A stretch of DNA of 6,652 nucleotides from an uncultured Bacilli bacterium (GCA_947585065.1 CANPWX010000063.1:1-6652), one strand, 5' to 3'; shown: positions 1 to 6,121, counted from the first letter of the stretch. Notes: a model not told the origin generated them from the sequence alone. Program-made: numbers and translations.

Positions 1-2
1 TG

Positions 3-311
3 CATTGCATCTTTGATAATAATGATTTATCTTTAGTTGATGATATACCATGTGATGTGTTTTTGAAACATTTTATTTTTAGTTCTTTTAGAAATACAGG
101 ATTACATTTTACTGGGTTTGCAACCCTAAACCCAACACAACAAGAAGAATTTCAGAAGTTAATCAATGAAGGCTATTTAGATAATTGCTATCTGGATGGA
201 GAGTTGATTGAAAAAAATTTAAAAGAGATAGAAAAAGAATTAATGGAAGTAATAAAATTTAAAGTTATTGAATTAAAATTATGCCAAGAAATGCCACAAA
301 ACTTATGGTAG
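3..311 (+). CDS. Unrecognised protein, C-terminal part (open at left edge)
   Basis: The frame is open from the first complete codon at base 3 to a TAG at 309-311, giving about 102 residues with no stop. The natural start is therefore probably outside the window. A GTG at 57 could start an 84-residue protein, but no SD site precedes it, so I treat this as a truncated CDS. The visible part begins with an aromatic- and Asp-rich stretch (DNNDLSLVDD), continues with a short region containing FRNTGLHFTGF, and ends in a charged, probably helical segment (LIEKNLKEIEKELMEVIKF). It has no membrane segment and no motif I can assign. Codon use differs slightly from the genes that follow, with more CAG, AAG, CTG, GGG and TGC. 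No terminator is obvious in the AT-rich gap after it. I do not recognise the family and propose no function. Confidence 0.55.
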   Translation, partial: HCIFDNNDLSLVDDIPCDVFLKHFIFSSFRNTGLHFTGFATLNPTQQEEFQKLINEGYLDNCYLDGELIEKNLKEIEKELMEVIKFKVIELKLCQEMPQNLW

Positions 312-394
312 GCTCATTATATATAATTCATATTGTATAAGTACACATTATATATTTATTTTTATGCGATTGCCATAGACTGAATGAAAAATGT

Positions 395-423
395 TTGCAA
401 AAATGAATATTCTAAAGTATAAT
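395..423 (+). promoter_or_regulatory. Sigma-A-type promoter of tig
   Basis: A -35 box TTGCAA (395-400), a 17-bp spacer and a perfect -10 box TATAAT (418-423) form a good sigma-A promoter. Transcription should start near 430, only a few bases before the ATG at 433. The promoter lies inside the longest upstream-extended reading frame of tig, so it also argues against a start at 391 or 403. Confidence 0.7.
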
Positions 424-432
424 ATTCTTCGT

Positions 433-1704
433 ATGGAAGGAAGTGTATTGGAAGTGGAAAAAAATACAGAAAAAATCACAATAAAAGTGGAAGGAAAAGA
501 ATGGGAAAAAGCTTTAGAAAAATCCTTTCAAAAAAATGTTAAAACGAAAAAAGTAGATGGATTTCGTAAAGGAATGGTACCAAAAGAAATATATATAAAT
601 CGTTTTGGAATAGAATCACTATATATGGATGCAGTGGATGAAGTCTTAAATGATGCCTATCAAAAAGCATTCGATCAAAAAACAGTAGAACCTCAAATTC
701 AACCAAACATGGATGTAAAACAAATTGATCAAAACTCTGTAACAATTGAATTTACATTTATTGGAAAACCAGAAATAGAATTAGGAGAATACAAAAACTT
801 AAAAATTAAAAAAGAAAAAGTAGAAATTACAGAAGAAGATATTGAGCATGAATTACAACACTTAAGAGAACAATTCGCAGAAATTAAAGAGAAAGAAAAT
901 GGCGTGGTGGAAGAAAATGATACAGCAATCATTGATTTTGTAGGCGAAGTAGATGGAGAGGTATTAAAAAATGCTTGTGGTGAAAATTATTCTTTAGAAA
1001 TTGGATCTCATACTTTTATTCCAGGTTTTGAAGAAGGACTTGTTGGAATGAAAGTAAAAGAGAAAAAAGATCTTCATTTAAAATTCCCAGAAAAATATGA
1101 TCCTGCAATTGCCGGGAAAGATGTAGTCTTCCATGTAACAGTAAATGAGATTAAAACAAGAATATTACCAGAATTAGATGAAGATTTCTTTAAAGATTTA
1201 GGCTATGATAAAGTAACAAACGAAGAAGAACTAAAAGAAGAAATCAAAAATGTTTTAAAAACTCAAAGAGAACAAGATCGCGATGACCAATTTTTAAATA
1301 CAGTACTAGAAAAAGCAATAGAAAATATGAAAGTAGAAATTCCAGAAGAAATAGTACATGATGAAATTCATCGAATGATCCAACAATTAGAAGAACGTCT
1401 AAAAACACAACATATAACATTAAAACAATATCAAGAAATGGTTAATATATCAGATGAAGAGTTACATAAAAATATGGAACCAGAGGCAATTTATCGAATT
1501 AAATCACGTTATTTATTAGAAGCAGTTGCTCAAAAAGAACAAATTGAAGTAACAGATGAAGAAGCAGAAAAAGATGCAGAAGAAATGGCAAATAATTATG
1601 GAATTTCCAAAGAAGAATTAATAAAAGCCTATGGAAATATGGAAGTATTAAAATACGATTCAAAAATGCGTAAAGCTCTAAAATTCTTACAAGAAAATAA
1701 CTAA
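433..1704 (+). CDS. tig: Trigger factor (ribosome-associated chaperone and prolyl isomerase)
   Basis: Trigger factor binds ribosomal protein L23 at the exit tunnel and shields nascent chains in the cytoplasm. The product has 423 residues, normal for the family. Residues 1-115 form the ribosome-binding domain with the signature GFRKG at 43-47. Residues about 160-245 form the FKBP-like prolyl isomerase domain (DTAIIDFVGEVDG, then FIPGFEEGLVGM near 195-206). The remainder is the helical C-terminal chaperone domain. I chose the ATG at 433, not the upstream in-frame ATGs at 391 or 403, for two reasons: it places GFRKG at 43, as I recall for E. coli and B. subtilis, and a promoter overlaps the upstream extension. 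No SD precedes 433, so the mRNA is probably nearly leaderless. The alternative is TTG at 448, preceded by the SD-like GGAAGGAAG (435-443), which would give 418 residues. A terminator overlaps the stop codon, so tig appears monocistronic. Confidence 0.95.
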   Translation: MEGSVLEVEKNTEKITIKVEGKEWEKALEKSFQKNVKTKKVDGFRKGMVPKEIYINRFGIESLYMDAVDEVLNDAYQKAFDQKTVEPQIQPNMDVKQIDQNSVTIEFTFIGKPEIELGEYKNLKIKKEKVEITEEDIEHELQHLREQFAEIKEKENGVVEENDTAIIDFVGEVDGEVLKNACGENYSLEIGSHTFIPGFEEGLVGMKVKEKKDLHLKFPEKYDPAIAGKDVVFHVTVNEIKTRILPELDEDFFKDLGYDKVTNEEELKEEIKNVLKTQREQDRDDQFLNTVLEKAIENMKVEIPEEIVHDEIHRMIQQLEERLKTQHITLKQYQEMVNISDEELHKNMEPEAIYRIKSRYLLEAVAQKEQIEVTDEEAEKDAEEMANNYGISKEELIKAYGNMEVLKYDSKMRKALKFLQENN

Positions 1705-1732
1705 TCTAGGAAGTAAAAAACCTAGATTTTTT
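1703..1732 (+). terminator. Intrinsic terminator of tig
   Basis: An 8-bp perfect stem, AATCTAGG (1703-1710) with CCTAGATT (1721-1728), encloses a 10-base A-rich loop and runs into a six-T tract (1727-1732). The left arm begins within the tig stop codon. Confidence 0.8.
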
Positions 1733-1755
1733 ATTGGCAAAATTTGTTACCAACT

Positions 1756-1788
1756 TTTGTAAAATTAATGTAAAAAAGACTTTACAAA
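1756..1788 (+). repeat. Inverted and direct repeats at the lon promoter, possible operator
   Basis: TTTGTAAA (1756-1763) and its exact reverse complement TTTACAAA (1781-1788) flank a 17-base centre. TGTAAAA also occurs as a direct repeat at 1758-1764 and 1769-1775, 11 bp apart (about one helical turn). The right arm contains the -35 box of lon, a position where a repressor could act. The region is AT-rich, so chance is a real alternative. The sequence is neither a CIRCE element nor a CtsR operator. Confidence 0.35.
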
Positions 1789-1810
1789 TCTGAGGGAAAA
1801 TGATTATAAT
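1781..1810 (+). promoter_or_regulatory. Sigma-A-type promoter of lon
   Basis: TTTACA (1781-1786, one mismatch to TTGACA), an 18-bp spacer and a perfect TATAAT (1805-1810) lie after the tig terminator. Transcription from near 1817 would leave a leader of about 29 bases before the lon ATG, with room for the SD site. Confidence 0.7.
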
Positions 1811-1830
1811 AAAAAGCAAATATTCAATTA

Positions 1831-1837
1831 AAGGGAG
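1831..1837 (+). promoter_or_regulatory. Ribosome binding site of lon, fixes the start at 1846
   Basis: AAGGGAG sits 8 bases before the ATG at 1846. An in-frame GTG at 1837 overlaps this site and so cannot use it, which makes 1846 the start. Confidence 0.75.
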
Positions 1838-1845
1838 TGGAGAAG

Positions 1846-4164
1846 ATGGCAAAAGAATTACCAGTAATCGTTTTAAAAAATTTTGTTATTTTTCCCAAAC
1901 AAACCTTACGAATAGACGTCGGAAATACATCCATAGAAACAGTTATTTTAAGTGAAAATGAATATGATTCAGAATTAATTATTGTCTCACCTAATGATAT
2001 ACTAGAAGAAAATCCAAGTGTAGAAGATTTGCCCCTTTGTGCTGTAATTGTAAAAATGATCAAAAAAATCGTACTTTCTGAAGGAATTACTCGTGTAACA
2101 TTAGAAGGTGTTCAAAGAGTAAAAATAAAAGAATATTTTAATGAGAAAGATGCATTAAAATGTCGCTTCCTTCATTTTGAAATTCCAAAAGTAGAAAAAA
2201 AAGAAGAAATAGCCTACCGGAAAGAACTGATGAAATTTGCTCAAAAATATGTTGAGAACAATCATCAAATAAATGTCCAAATAGAGAAAATGAAAAATTA
2301 TAATTTTTCTGATTTTGTTGATTATTTAACAAGCATCCTATCAAATGATATTGATAAATCCAGATATATCAAAGAACTAGATCCATTAGAAAGAGCAAAA
2401 ATGCTTATAGAAGATTTAGCAATTGAACTAAGAGCATTACAGATAGATGAGACTGTTGTAACTGCTATTGAACAAGGACTACAAAATAATCATGAAGACT
2501 ATGTGATGCGAGAAAAAATAAAAAGATATAAAATGATGCTAGGTGAAAAAAATCAAAAAACACTAGAAATTGAAGAATATTATGAACAATTAAAAAATTT
2601 AAAATTACCAAGCTCTACTCAGAAAAAAATAGAAAAAGAAATTAAGAAATATGAATTTTTAACAGATACTAGCCCAGATGTTTCTTTTGTTCGTAACTAT
2701 TTAGAATTATTTTTTTCTTTGCCATGGAATGAACAAGATGAATCAGTAGAATGTGACGACTTAAAACAAATTGAAAAGATTTTAAATAAATCTCATTATG
2801 GATTAAAAAAAGTAAAAGAAAGAATTTTAGAATATGCCGCCATGAAAAAAAGAAATCCTCTTTTACAATCTCCAATTATTTGTTTAGTAGGTCCCCCAGG
2901 AGTAGGAAAAAGTACAATTGCTTCCTCCATAGCAGATGCCCTTCATCGTAAATTTTGTAAGATTAGCGTAGGCGGATTAAATGATTCAGCCGAACTAATC
3001 GGACACAGAAGAACCTATTTGGGAAGTGCACCGGGTAGAATTGTAAATGCCCTTCAAAAGTGTGGAACAAGAAATCCCTTAATTTTAATTGATGAAGTAG
3101 ATAAAATGGTAAAAGACTATAAAGGCGATCCCGCAAGTGTGTTACTCGATATACTAGATCCCAATTTAAATCAATCTTTTGTCGATCAATATTTAGAAGA
3201 ACCAATCGATTTAAGTCATGTATTCTTTTTACTAACCGCGAACAGATTAGATGATATTCCCCTAGAATTAAAAGATCGATTAGAAATAATAGAGATATCT
3301 AGTTATAGTACATTAGAAAAAATAAAATTAGCAACAAATTACATATTACCTTTATTAAGACTCGATTATCATGTTGAAGATTCAGAATTACAAATTCCTG
3401 AAAATGTCTTACAATATTTAATTTTAAATTATACGAATGAAGCAGGAGTAAGAGACTTAAGAAGAAGATTAGAAGAAATCTATCGTAAATCAATTTTGAA
3501 TAGTGAAAAAAATAAAAAGAATTTAGCAAGTTCTTTAGAAATAAAAGACATCAGGCAAATTTTAGAGGAAAAAAGAACCATTGCCGATTTAGAACCAAAA
3601 CTACACACTTATGGTTTAGTAAAATGTCTTGCTGTAACCGAATTAGGAGGACTTGTTCTTCCAATAGAATCCTCAATGTTTCCAGGTACTGGGAAAGTAC
3701 ATTTTACAGGAAGTTTAGGCGAGGTGATGAAAGAGTCAATGGACGTAGTAATTAGTTTTTTAAAAGCTCATTCCGATGTTTTTGAAATAGATCCTTTAAT
3801 ATTTACAACAAAAGATATACATATTCATGCTTTAGATGGTGCAACATTAAAAGATGGCCCAAGTGCTGGGGTAGCAATTACAACCTCTTTAATTAGTTTA
3901 TTTACTCAAAAAAAAGTTCCACTTGATATTTCTATGACAGGAGAGATGTCTTTAAGAGGAGAAGTACTACAAGTTGGAAAAATGAAAGAAAAAATAATAG
4001 GAGCCTATAATAGAGGAGTAAAAAAAGTATTCATTCCCGAATCCAATAAAACGGATTTAAAAACAATCAGTAAAGAAATAGTATCCTCAATAGAAATTGT
4101 ATATGTAAAGGAATATTTGGAAATTTTTAACCAAATTTTTGTTAATAACGTGTCGAATAAGTAG
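1846..4164 (+). CDS. lon: ATP-dependent Lon protease (LonA type)
   Basis: Lon is a cytoplasmic hexameric AAA+ serine protease that unfolds and degrades damaged and regulatory proteins. The 772-residue product is of usual length. The substrate-binding N domain starts LPVIVLKNFVIFP; a helical linker follows, ending RNYLELFFSLPWN (about 283-295). The AAA+ module has Walker A GPPGVGKST (349-357, K355), GHRRTYLGSAPGRI, Walker B LILIDEVDK (D416, E417), sensor-1 N466 in TAN, arginine finger R478 in DRLEII and sensor-2 R536 in GVRDL. The protease domain has Ser673 in DGPSAG and Lys716 in KMKEK; their 43-residue spacing matches the E. coli S679/K722 dyad. It has no membrane segment, so it is LonA, not LonB. 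The usual GGLKEK is GKMKEK here, and the linker is diverged. It has its own promoter. No terminator follows, so transcription may continue into the next gene. Lon is adjacent to tig, without the clpX and lonB found between them in B. subtilis. Confidence 0.97.
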   Translation: MAKELPVIVLKNFVIFPKQTLRIDVGNTSIETVILSENEYDSELIIVSPNDILEENPSVEDLPLCAVIVKMIKKIVLSEGITRVTLEGVQRVKIKEYFNEKDALKCRFLHFEIPKVEKKEEIAYRKELMKFAQKYVENNHQINVQIEKMKNYNFSDFVDYLTSILSNDIDKSRYIKELDPLERAKMLIEDLAIELRALQIDETVVTAIEQGLQNNHEDYVMREKIKRYKMMLGEKNQKTLEIEEYYEQLKNLKLPSSTQKKIEKEIKKYEFLTDTSPDVSFVRNYLELFFSLPWNEQDESVECDDLKQIEKILNKSHYGLKKVKERILEYAAMKKRNPLLQSPIICLVGPPGVGKSTIASSIADALHRKFCKISVGGLNDSAELIGHRRTYLGSAPGRIVNALQKCGTRNPLILIDEVDKMVKDYKGDPASVLLDILDPNLNQSFVDQYLEEPIDLSHVFFLLTANRLDDIPLELKDRLEIIEISSYSTLEKIKLATNYILPLLRLDYHVEDSELQIPENVLQYLILNYTNEAGVRDLRRRLEEIYRKSILNSEKNKKNLASSLEIKDIRQILEEKRTIADLEPKLHTYGLVKCLAVTELGGLVLPIESSMFPGTGKVHFTGSLGEVMKESMDVVISFLKAHSDVFEIDPLIFTTKDIHIHALDGATLKDGPSAGVAITTSLISLFTQKKVPLDISMTGEMSLRGEVLQVGKMKEKIIGAYNRGVKKVFIPESNKTDLKTISKEIVSSIEIVYVKEYLEIFNQIFVNNVSNK

Positions 4165-4172
4165 AAACAAAA

Positions 4173-4201
4173 TTGACAAGTTTTAAAATTAAACGTATAC
4201 T
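4173..4201 (+). promoter_or_regulatory. Strong sigma-A-type promoter of the membrane-anchored protein gene
   Basis: A perfect -35 TTGACA (4173-4178), a 17-bp spacer and TATACT (4196-4201, one mismatch) make this the best promoter in the window. Transcription should begin near 4208, about 19 bases before the proposed TTG start. The site begins 9 bases after the lon stop codon. Confidence 0.8.
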
Positions 4202-4212
4202 TAGAATAGGAT

Positions 4213-4222
4213 AAGGGGTGAT
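4213..4222 (+). promoter_or_regulatory. Strong ribosome binding site, supports a TTG start at 4227
   Basis: AAGGGGTGAT closely matches the anti-SD complement AAGGAGGTGAT. It includes the GTG at 4218 and runs into the ATG at 4221, so neither is well placed to be the start. The in-frame TTG at 4227, 8 bases after the G run, is at ideal spacing. Confidence 0.65.
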
Positions 4223-4226
4223 GGGA

Positions 4227-5426
4227 TTGAAGCGGAAGTATACTGTATCATTAATGCTTATTTTTTGTGCACTTTTACTTTGTATTTTCATTTTGCTTCA
4301 ATATAATGCCTATCAAAAAAGGCAAGAGGTACCAGCAGGAATAACCATTGTAAATGAATTTTTATCCGTAAATTATGAAAATGGAAAAACAATTGATGGC
4401 AATACAAAGGAAGTCAAATTTTCCATAACCAATCAAACAGATGAAACAGTTTATTATTATATACACTTAAAAAATATCACAGGAGTAACCGATGGAGTAA
4501 CTTATGACGTGACAAGTGAGTTAGAAGATTTCGAATCCATCAGTGCTGATTTATCAAGAACCGTAATTTTGGAACGAATGGAATTAAAACCAAATAGTAC
4601 GCATCGTTATCAAATGAACTTAGAAAATCCATTACATAGAGAAGTTAGTTTTGATATAGAAATTGATACAGATGAATTAAATCACAACTTTGCCAACACA
4701 ATTATAAGTCAAAATGAAGTAACAGAGGATAGGAATGCAACGGGATTAATTGAACAATTAGTTCAATTTGGAAGTCTTTACTATTTTCATGGTAATGTAA
4801 CAAATAACTATGTTTCTTTTGCAGGCCTTACTTGGCGCATTGTTAATATTAACGAAGATAAAACGGTTAAATTAATATTAAACAATACAACGGAAGAATT
4901 TGTGAAAATGTCTTATCAAACAGAAGAGGCCAAAGAACAATTAACAGATTATTTACAAAATTGGTATAAAATTTATTTAGAAAAAGTAGATTCTTATATA
5001 GCAAGTACTTTATATTGTTATGATGATAGCATTATGACAGATGAAAATAATAGAATAGACTATCTTGCCAATGTTCGAATATTTAATGAAAAAATTCCAT
5101 CACATACTTGTGGAGGAACGAATTTCTCTCAAAAAATTGCGCTTTTAACTGCAGATGAAGCAATGTATGCCGGGGCAATAACATCCGAAAATAAAGACTA
5201 TTATTTATATTCCGATTCCATTCAAAGTTCCTGGTGGACTATGACACCAAGTAAAAAAGAAAATGAAGAAACCTACTATATGGCAATTGCCTCCGATGGT
5301 TCTATTCAAAAAGATATCAGTGAAACAAGCAATTTATTTGTAAGACCAGTAATCACACTAAATAAAAAAATAACCGTAACAGGAAGTGGAACTCAACAAG
5401 ATCCTTATATTGTGGAAACTTCTTGA
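4227..5426 (+). CDS. Membrane-anchored extracytoplasmic protein with a C-terminal WRI/SWWTM/VRPVI domain
   Basis: No characterised function is known to me. From the TTG start the product has 399 residues. KRK at 2-4 precedes a hydrophobic segment (about 7-25), an uncleaved signal anchor with the rest outside the cell. There is no lipobox. Residues about 40-150 look like a beta-sandwich (VKFSITNQTDETVYYYIHLKNITG). Residues about 175-380 carry FAGLTWRI (198-205), LLTADEAMYAG (306-316), SSWWTMTPS (334-342) and FVRPVITLN (371-379), then a TGSGTQQDPYIVE tail. From memory, this pattern recurs in many uncharacterised surface proteins of uncultured gut Firmicutes and resembles DUF6273-like, sulfatase-modifying-factor-type folds; this is recall, not a search result. 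Cys264 and Cys295 are the only cysteines outside the membrane segment and could form a disulfide. A strong promoter precedes the gene and a terminator follows. The stop is TGA; reading it as Trp would add only six further codons before TAA. Confidence 0.85.
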   Translation: MKRKYTVSLMLIFCALLLCIFILLQYNAYQKRQEVPAGITIVNEFLSVNYENGKTIDGNTKEVKFSITNQTDETVYYYIHLKNITGVTDGVTYDVTSELEDFESISADLSRTVILERMELKPNSTHRYQMNLENPLHREVSFDIEIDTDELNHNFANTIISQNEVTEDRNATGLIEQLVQFGSLYYFHGNVTNNYVSFAGLTWRIVNINEDKTVKLILNNTTEEFVKMSYQTEEAKEQLTDYLQNWYKIYLEKVDSYIASTLYCYDDSIMTDENNRIDYLANVRIFNEKIPSHTCGGTNFSQKIALLTADEAMYAGAITSENKDYYLYSDSIQSSWWTMTPSKKENEETYYMAIASDGSIQKDISETSNLFVRPVITLNKKITVTGSGTQQDPYIVETS

Positions 5427-5467
5427 CATAAAGAAAAAGTAAAATAATTGTCTAGTTAGATGTAAAG

Positions 5468-5501
5468 TAGTCAAATTTATTGACTATTTTTTTTGTTTTT
5501 T
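5468..5501 (+). terminator. Intrinsic terminator after the membrane-anchored protein gene
   Basis: A 7-bp perfect stem, TAGTCAA (5468-5474) with TTGACTA (5480-5486), has a 5-base loop. It is followed by eight T residues (5487-5494), one G and six more T residues. It is the clearest terminator in the window. Confidence 0.85.
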
Positions 5502-5509
5502 GATAAACT
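5480..5509 (+). promoter_or_regulatory. Possible promoter of the acidic membrane protein gene
   Basis: TTGACT (5480-5485), an 18-bp spacer and TAAACT (5504-5509) form a moderate promoter. Its -35 box is the right arm of the preceding terminator stem. The predicted leader would be only about 14 bases. TATAAA at 5509-5514 is another -10 candidate but lacks a suitably spaced -35. Confidence 0.35.
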
Positions 5510-5518
5510 ATAAATAAC

Positions 5519-5524
5519 AGGTGA
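5519..5524 (+). promoter_or_regulatory. Ribosome binding site, supports an ATG start at 5530
   Basis: AGGTGA ends 5 bases before the ATG at 5530. The in-frame GTG at 5521 lies inside the site and is rejected as a start. Confidence 0.65.
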
Positions 5525-5529
5525 TAATT

Positions 5530-6087
5530 ATGTTGAATTTTATAACAGATATATGGAGTATGATAACTAGTCTTTCCTTCATTGATTACATTTTATATTT
5601 TGCAGTAATTACACTCATCATGCTCATTGTCGCATTACTCTATGTGATCAAAGAAGAACAATTAGAAAAAAAAGAACAAATAACAGAGATCGAGCTTCCA
5701 AAAAAAATAAAAGAAGAAGAAAAGAATTCCGAAGAAGAAATCGATTTACAAACGATTATACAAACAATAGATGAAAATCCAGAACCCGTAATTGATATGA
5801 CAGCTTACGAAGAAGAACAAGAAAAGAAAGCAATAATCAGTTATGATGAACTCATTCAATCCGCTCAAAACACAATTAATTATGACAAAGAGGTAATGGT
5901 AGATGATTTAATACCAGTGAAAAAAATTTCTATTAATCCAACGGACAATGTTCCAATTGAATTCCTACCAAAAGAACCAAAAGTAGAAATAGAACTCCCA
6001 AAAGAAAATTCAGTAAATTTATTTTCCTATGAGAAAGAAGAAGAATTTTTAAAAACATTACAAAAATTAAATGAGTTATTAAACTAG
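5530..6087 (+). CDS. Small single-pass membrane protein with an acidic, Lys/Glu-rich cytoplasmic tail
   Basis: I recognise no characterised family. The product has 185 residues. One transmembrane helix lies at about 17-40 (FIDYILYFAVITLIMLIVALLY), followed by KEEQLEKKEQ. The short, less charged N terminus and the positive and acidic stretch after the helix suggest the tail is cytoplasmic. The tail alternates low-complexity charged runs (KKIKEEEKNSEEE, 58-70) with motif-like islands: YEEEQEKKAIISYDELI (93-109), DLIPVKKISINP (126-137) and YEKEEEFLKTLQKLNELL (167-184, probably an amphipathic helix). EIELPK occurs twice, at 53-58 and 153-158. The YEEEQ..AIISYDEL island looks familiar from hypothetical proteins of uncultured Firmicutes, but this is only recall. 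A membrane-tethered adaptor or scaffold would fit the architecture; that is inference. The gene lies between two terminators, so it is probably transcribed alone. Confidence 0.85.
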   Translation: MLNFITDIWSMITSLSFIDYILYFAVITLIMLIVALLYVIKEEQLEKKEQITEIELPKKIKEEEKNSEEEIDLQTIIQTIDENPEPVIDMTAYEEEQEKKAIISYDELIQSAQNTINYDKEVMVDDLIPVKKISINPTDNVPIEFLPKEPKVEIELPKENSVNLFSYEKEEEFLKTLQKLNELLN

Positions 6088-6107
6088 TAAGAAAAAGCTA
6101 GTTTTTT
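6081..6107 (+). terminator. Intrinsic terminator after the acidic membrane protein gene
   Basis: A 7-bp stem, AAACTAG (6081-6087) with CTAGTTT (6098-6104), has a 10-base A-rich loop and a six-T tract (6102-6107). The left arm includes the TAG stop codon, the same arrangement as at the end of tig. Confidence 0.75.
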
Positions 6108-6121
6108 AATGGATTTTTTTA

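Noticed and set aside
315..356. CATTATATAT direct repeat (315-324, 346-355) and the 12-bp palindrome ATTATATATAAT (316-327)
   Set aside because: Simple AT-only sequence expected by chance in such a gap; no stem with a G/C core and no terminator T tract.
391..432. In-frame N-terminal extension of trigger factor (start at 391 or 403)
   Set aside because: No SD site, a promoter lies within it, and it would push GFRKG to residue 57 instead of the family position 43.
1837..1845. GTG start for lon adding three residues
   Set aside because: It overlaps the SD AAGGGAG; ATG 1846 is correctly spaced and gives the usual Lon N terminus.
1705..1845. CIRCE (HrcA) or CtsR heat-shock operator upstream of lon
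   Set aside because: Neither TTAGCACTC/GAGTGCTAA arms nor GGTCAAA-like direct repeats are present.
4260..4301. Lipoprotein signal (Cys14 or Cys19) in the membrane-anchored protein
   Set aside because: The residues before each Cys (LIF, LLL) do not fit the lipobox pattern with Gly/Ala/Ser at -1; a plain transmembrane anchor is simpler.
5423..5450. Perfect TTGACA overlapping the TGA stop at 5424, a possible promoter for a small RNA ending at the 5468-5501 terminator
   Set aside because: No acceptable -10 box at 16-18 bp; AATAAT and TAAAAT nearby are at 14 and 11 bp, too close.
5468..5486. TAGTCAA/TTGACTA as a CtsR-type operator
   Set aside because: CtsR sites are direct heptamer repeats; this is a short inverted repeat with a T tract, that is, a terminator.
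5521..5529. GTG start for the acidic membrane protein
   Set aside because: The GTG is inside the SD AGGTGA, and ATG 5530 is properly spaced.
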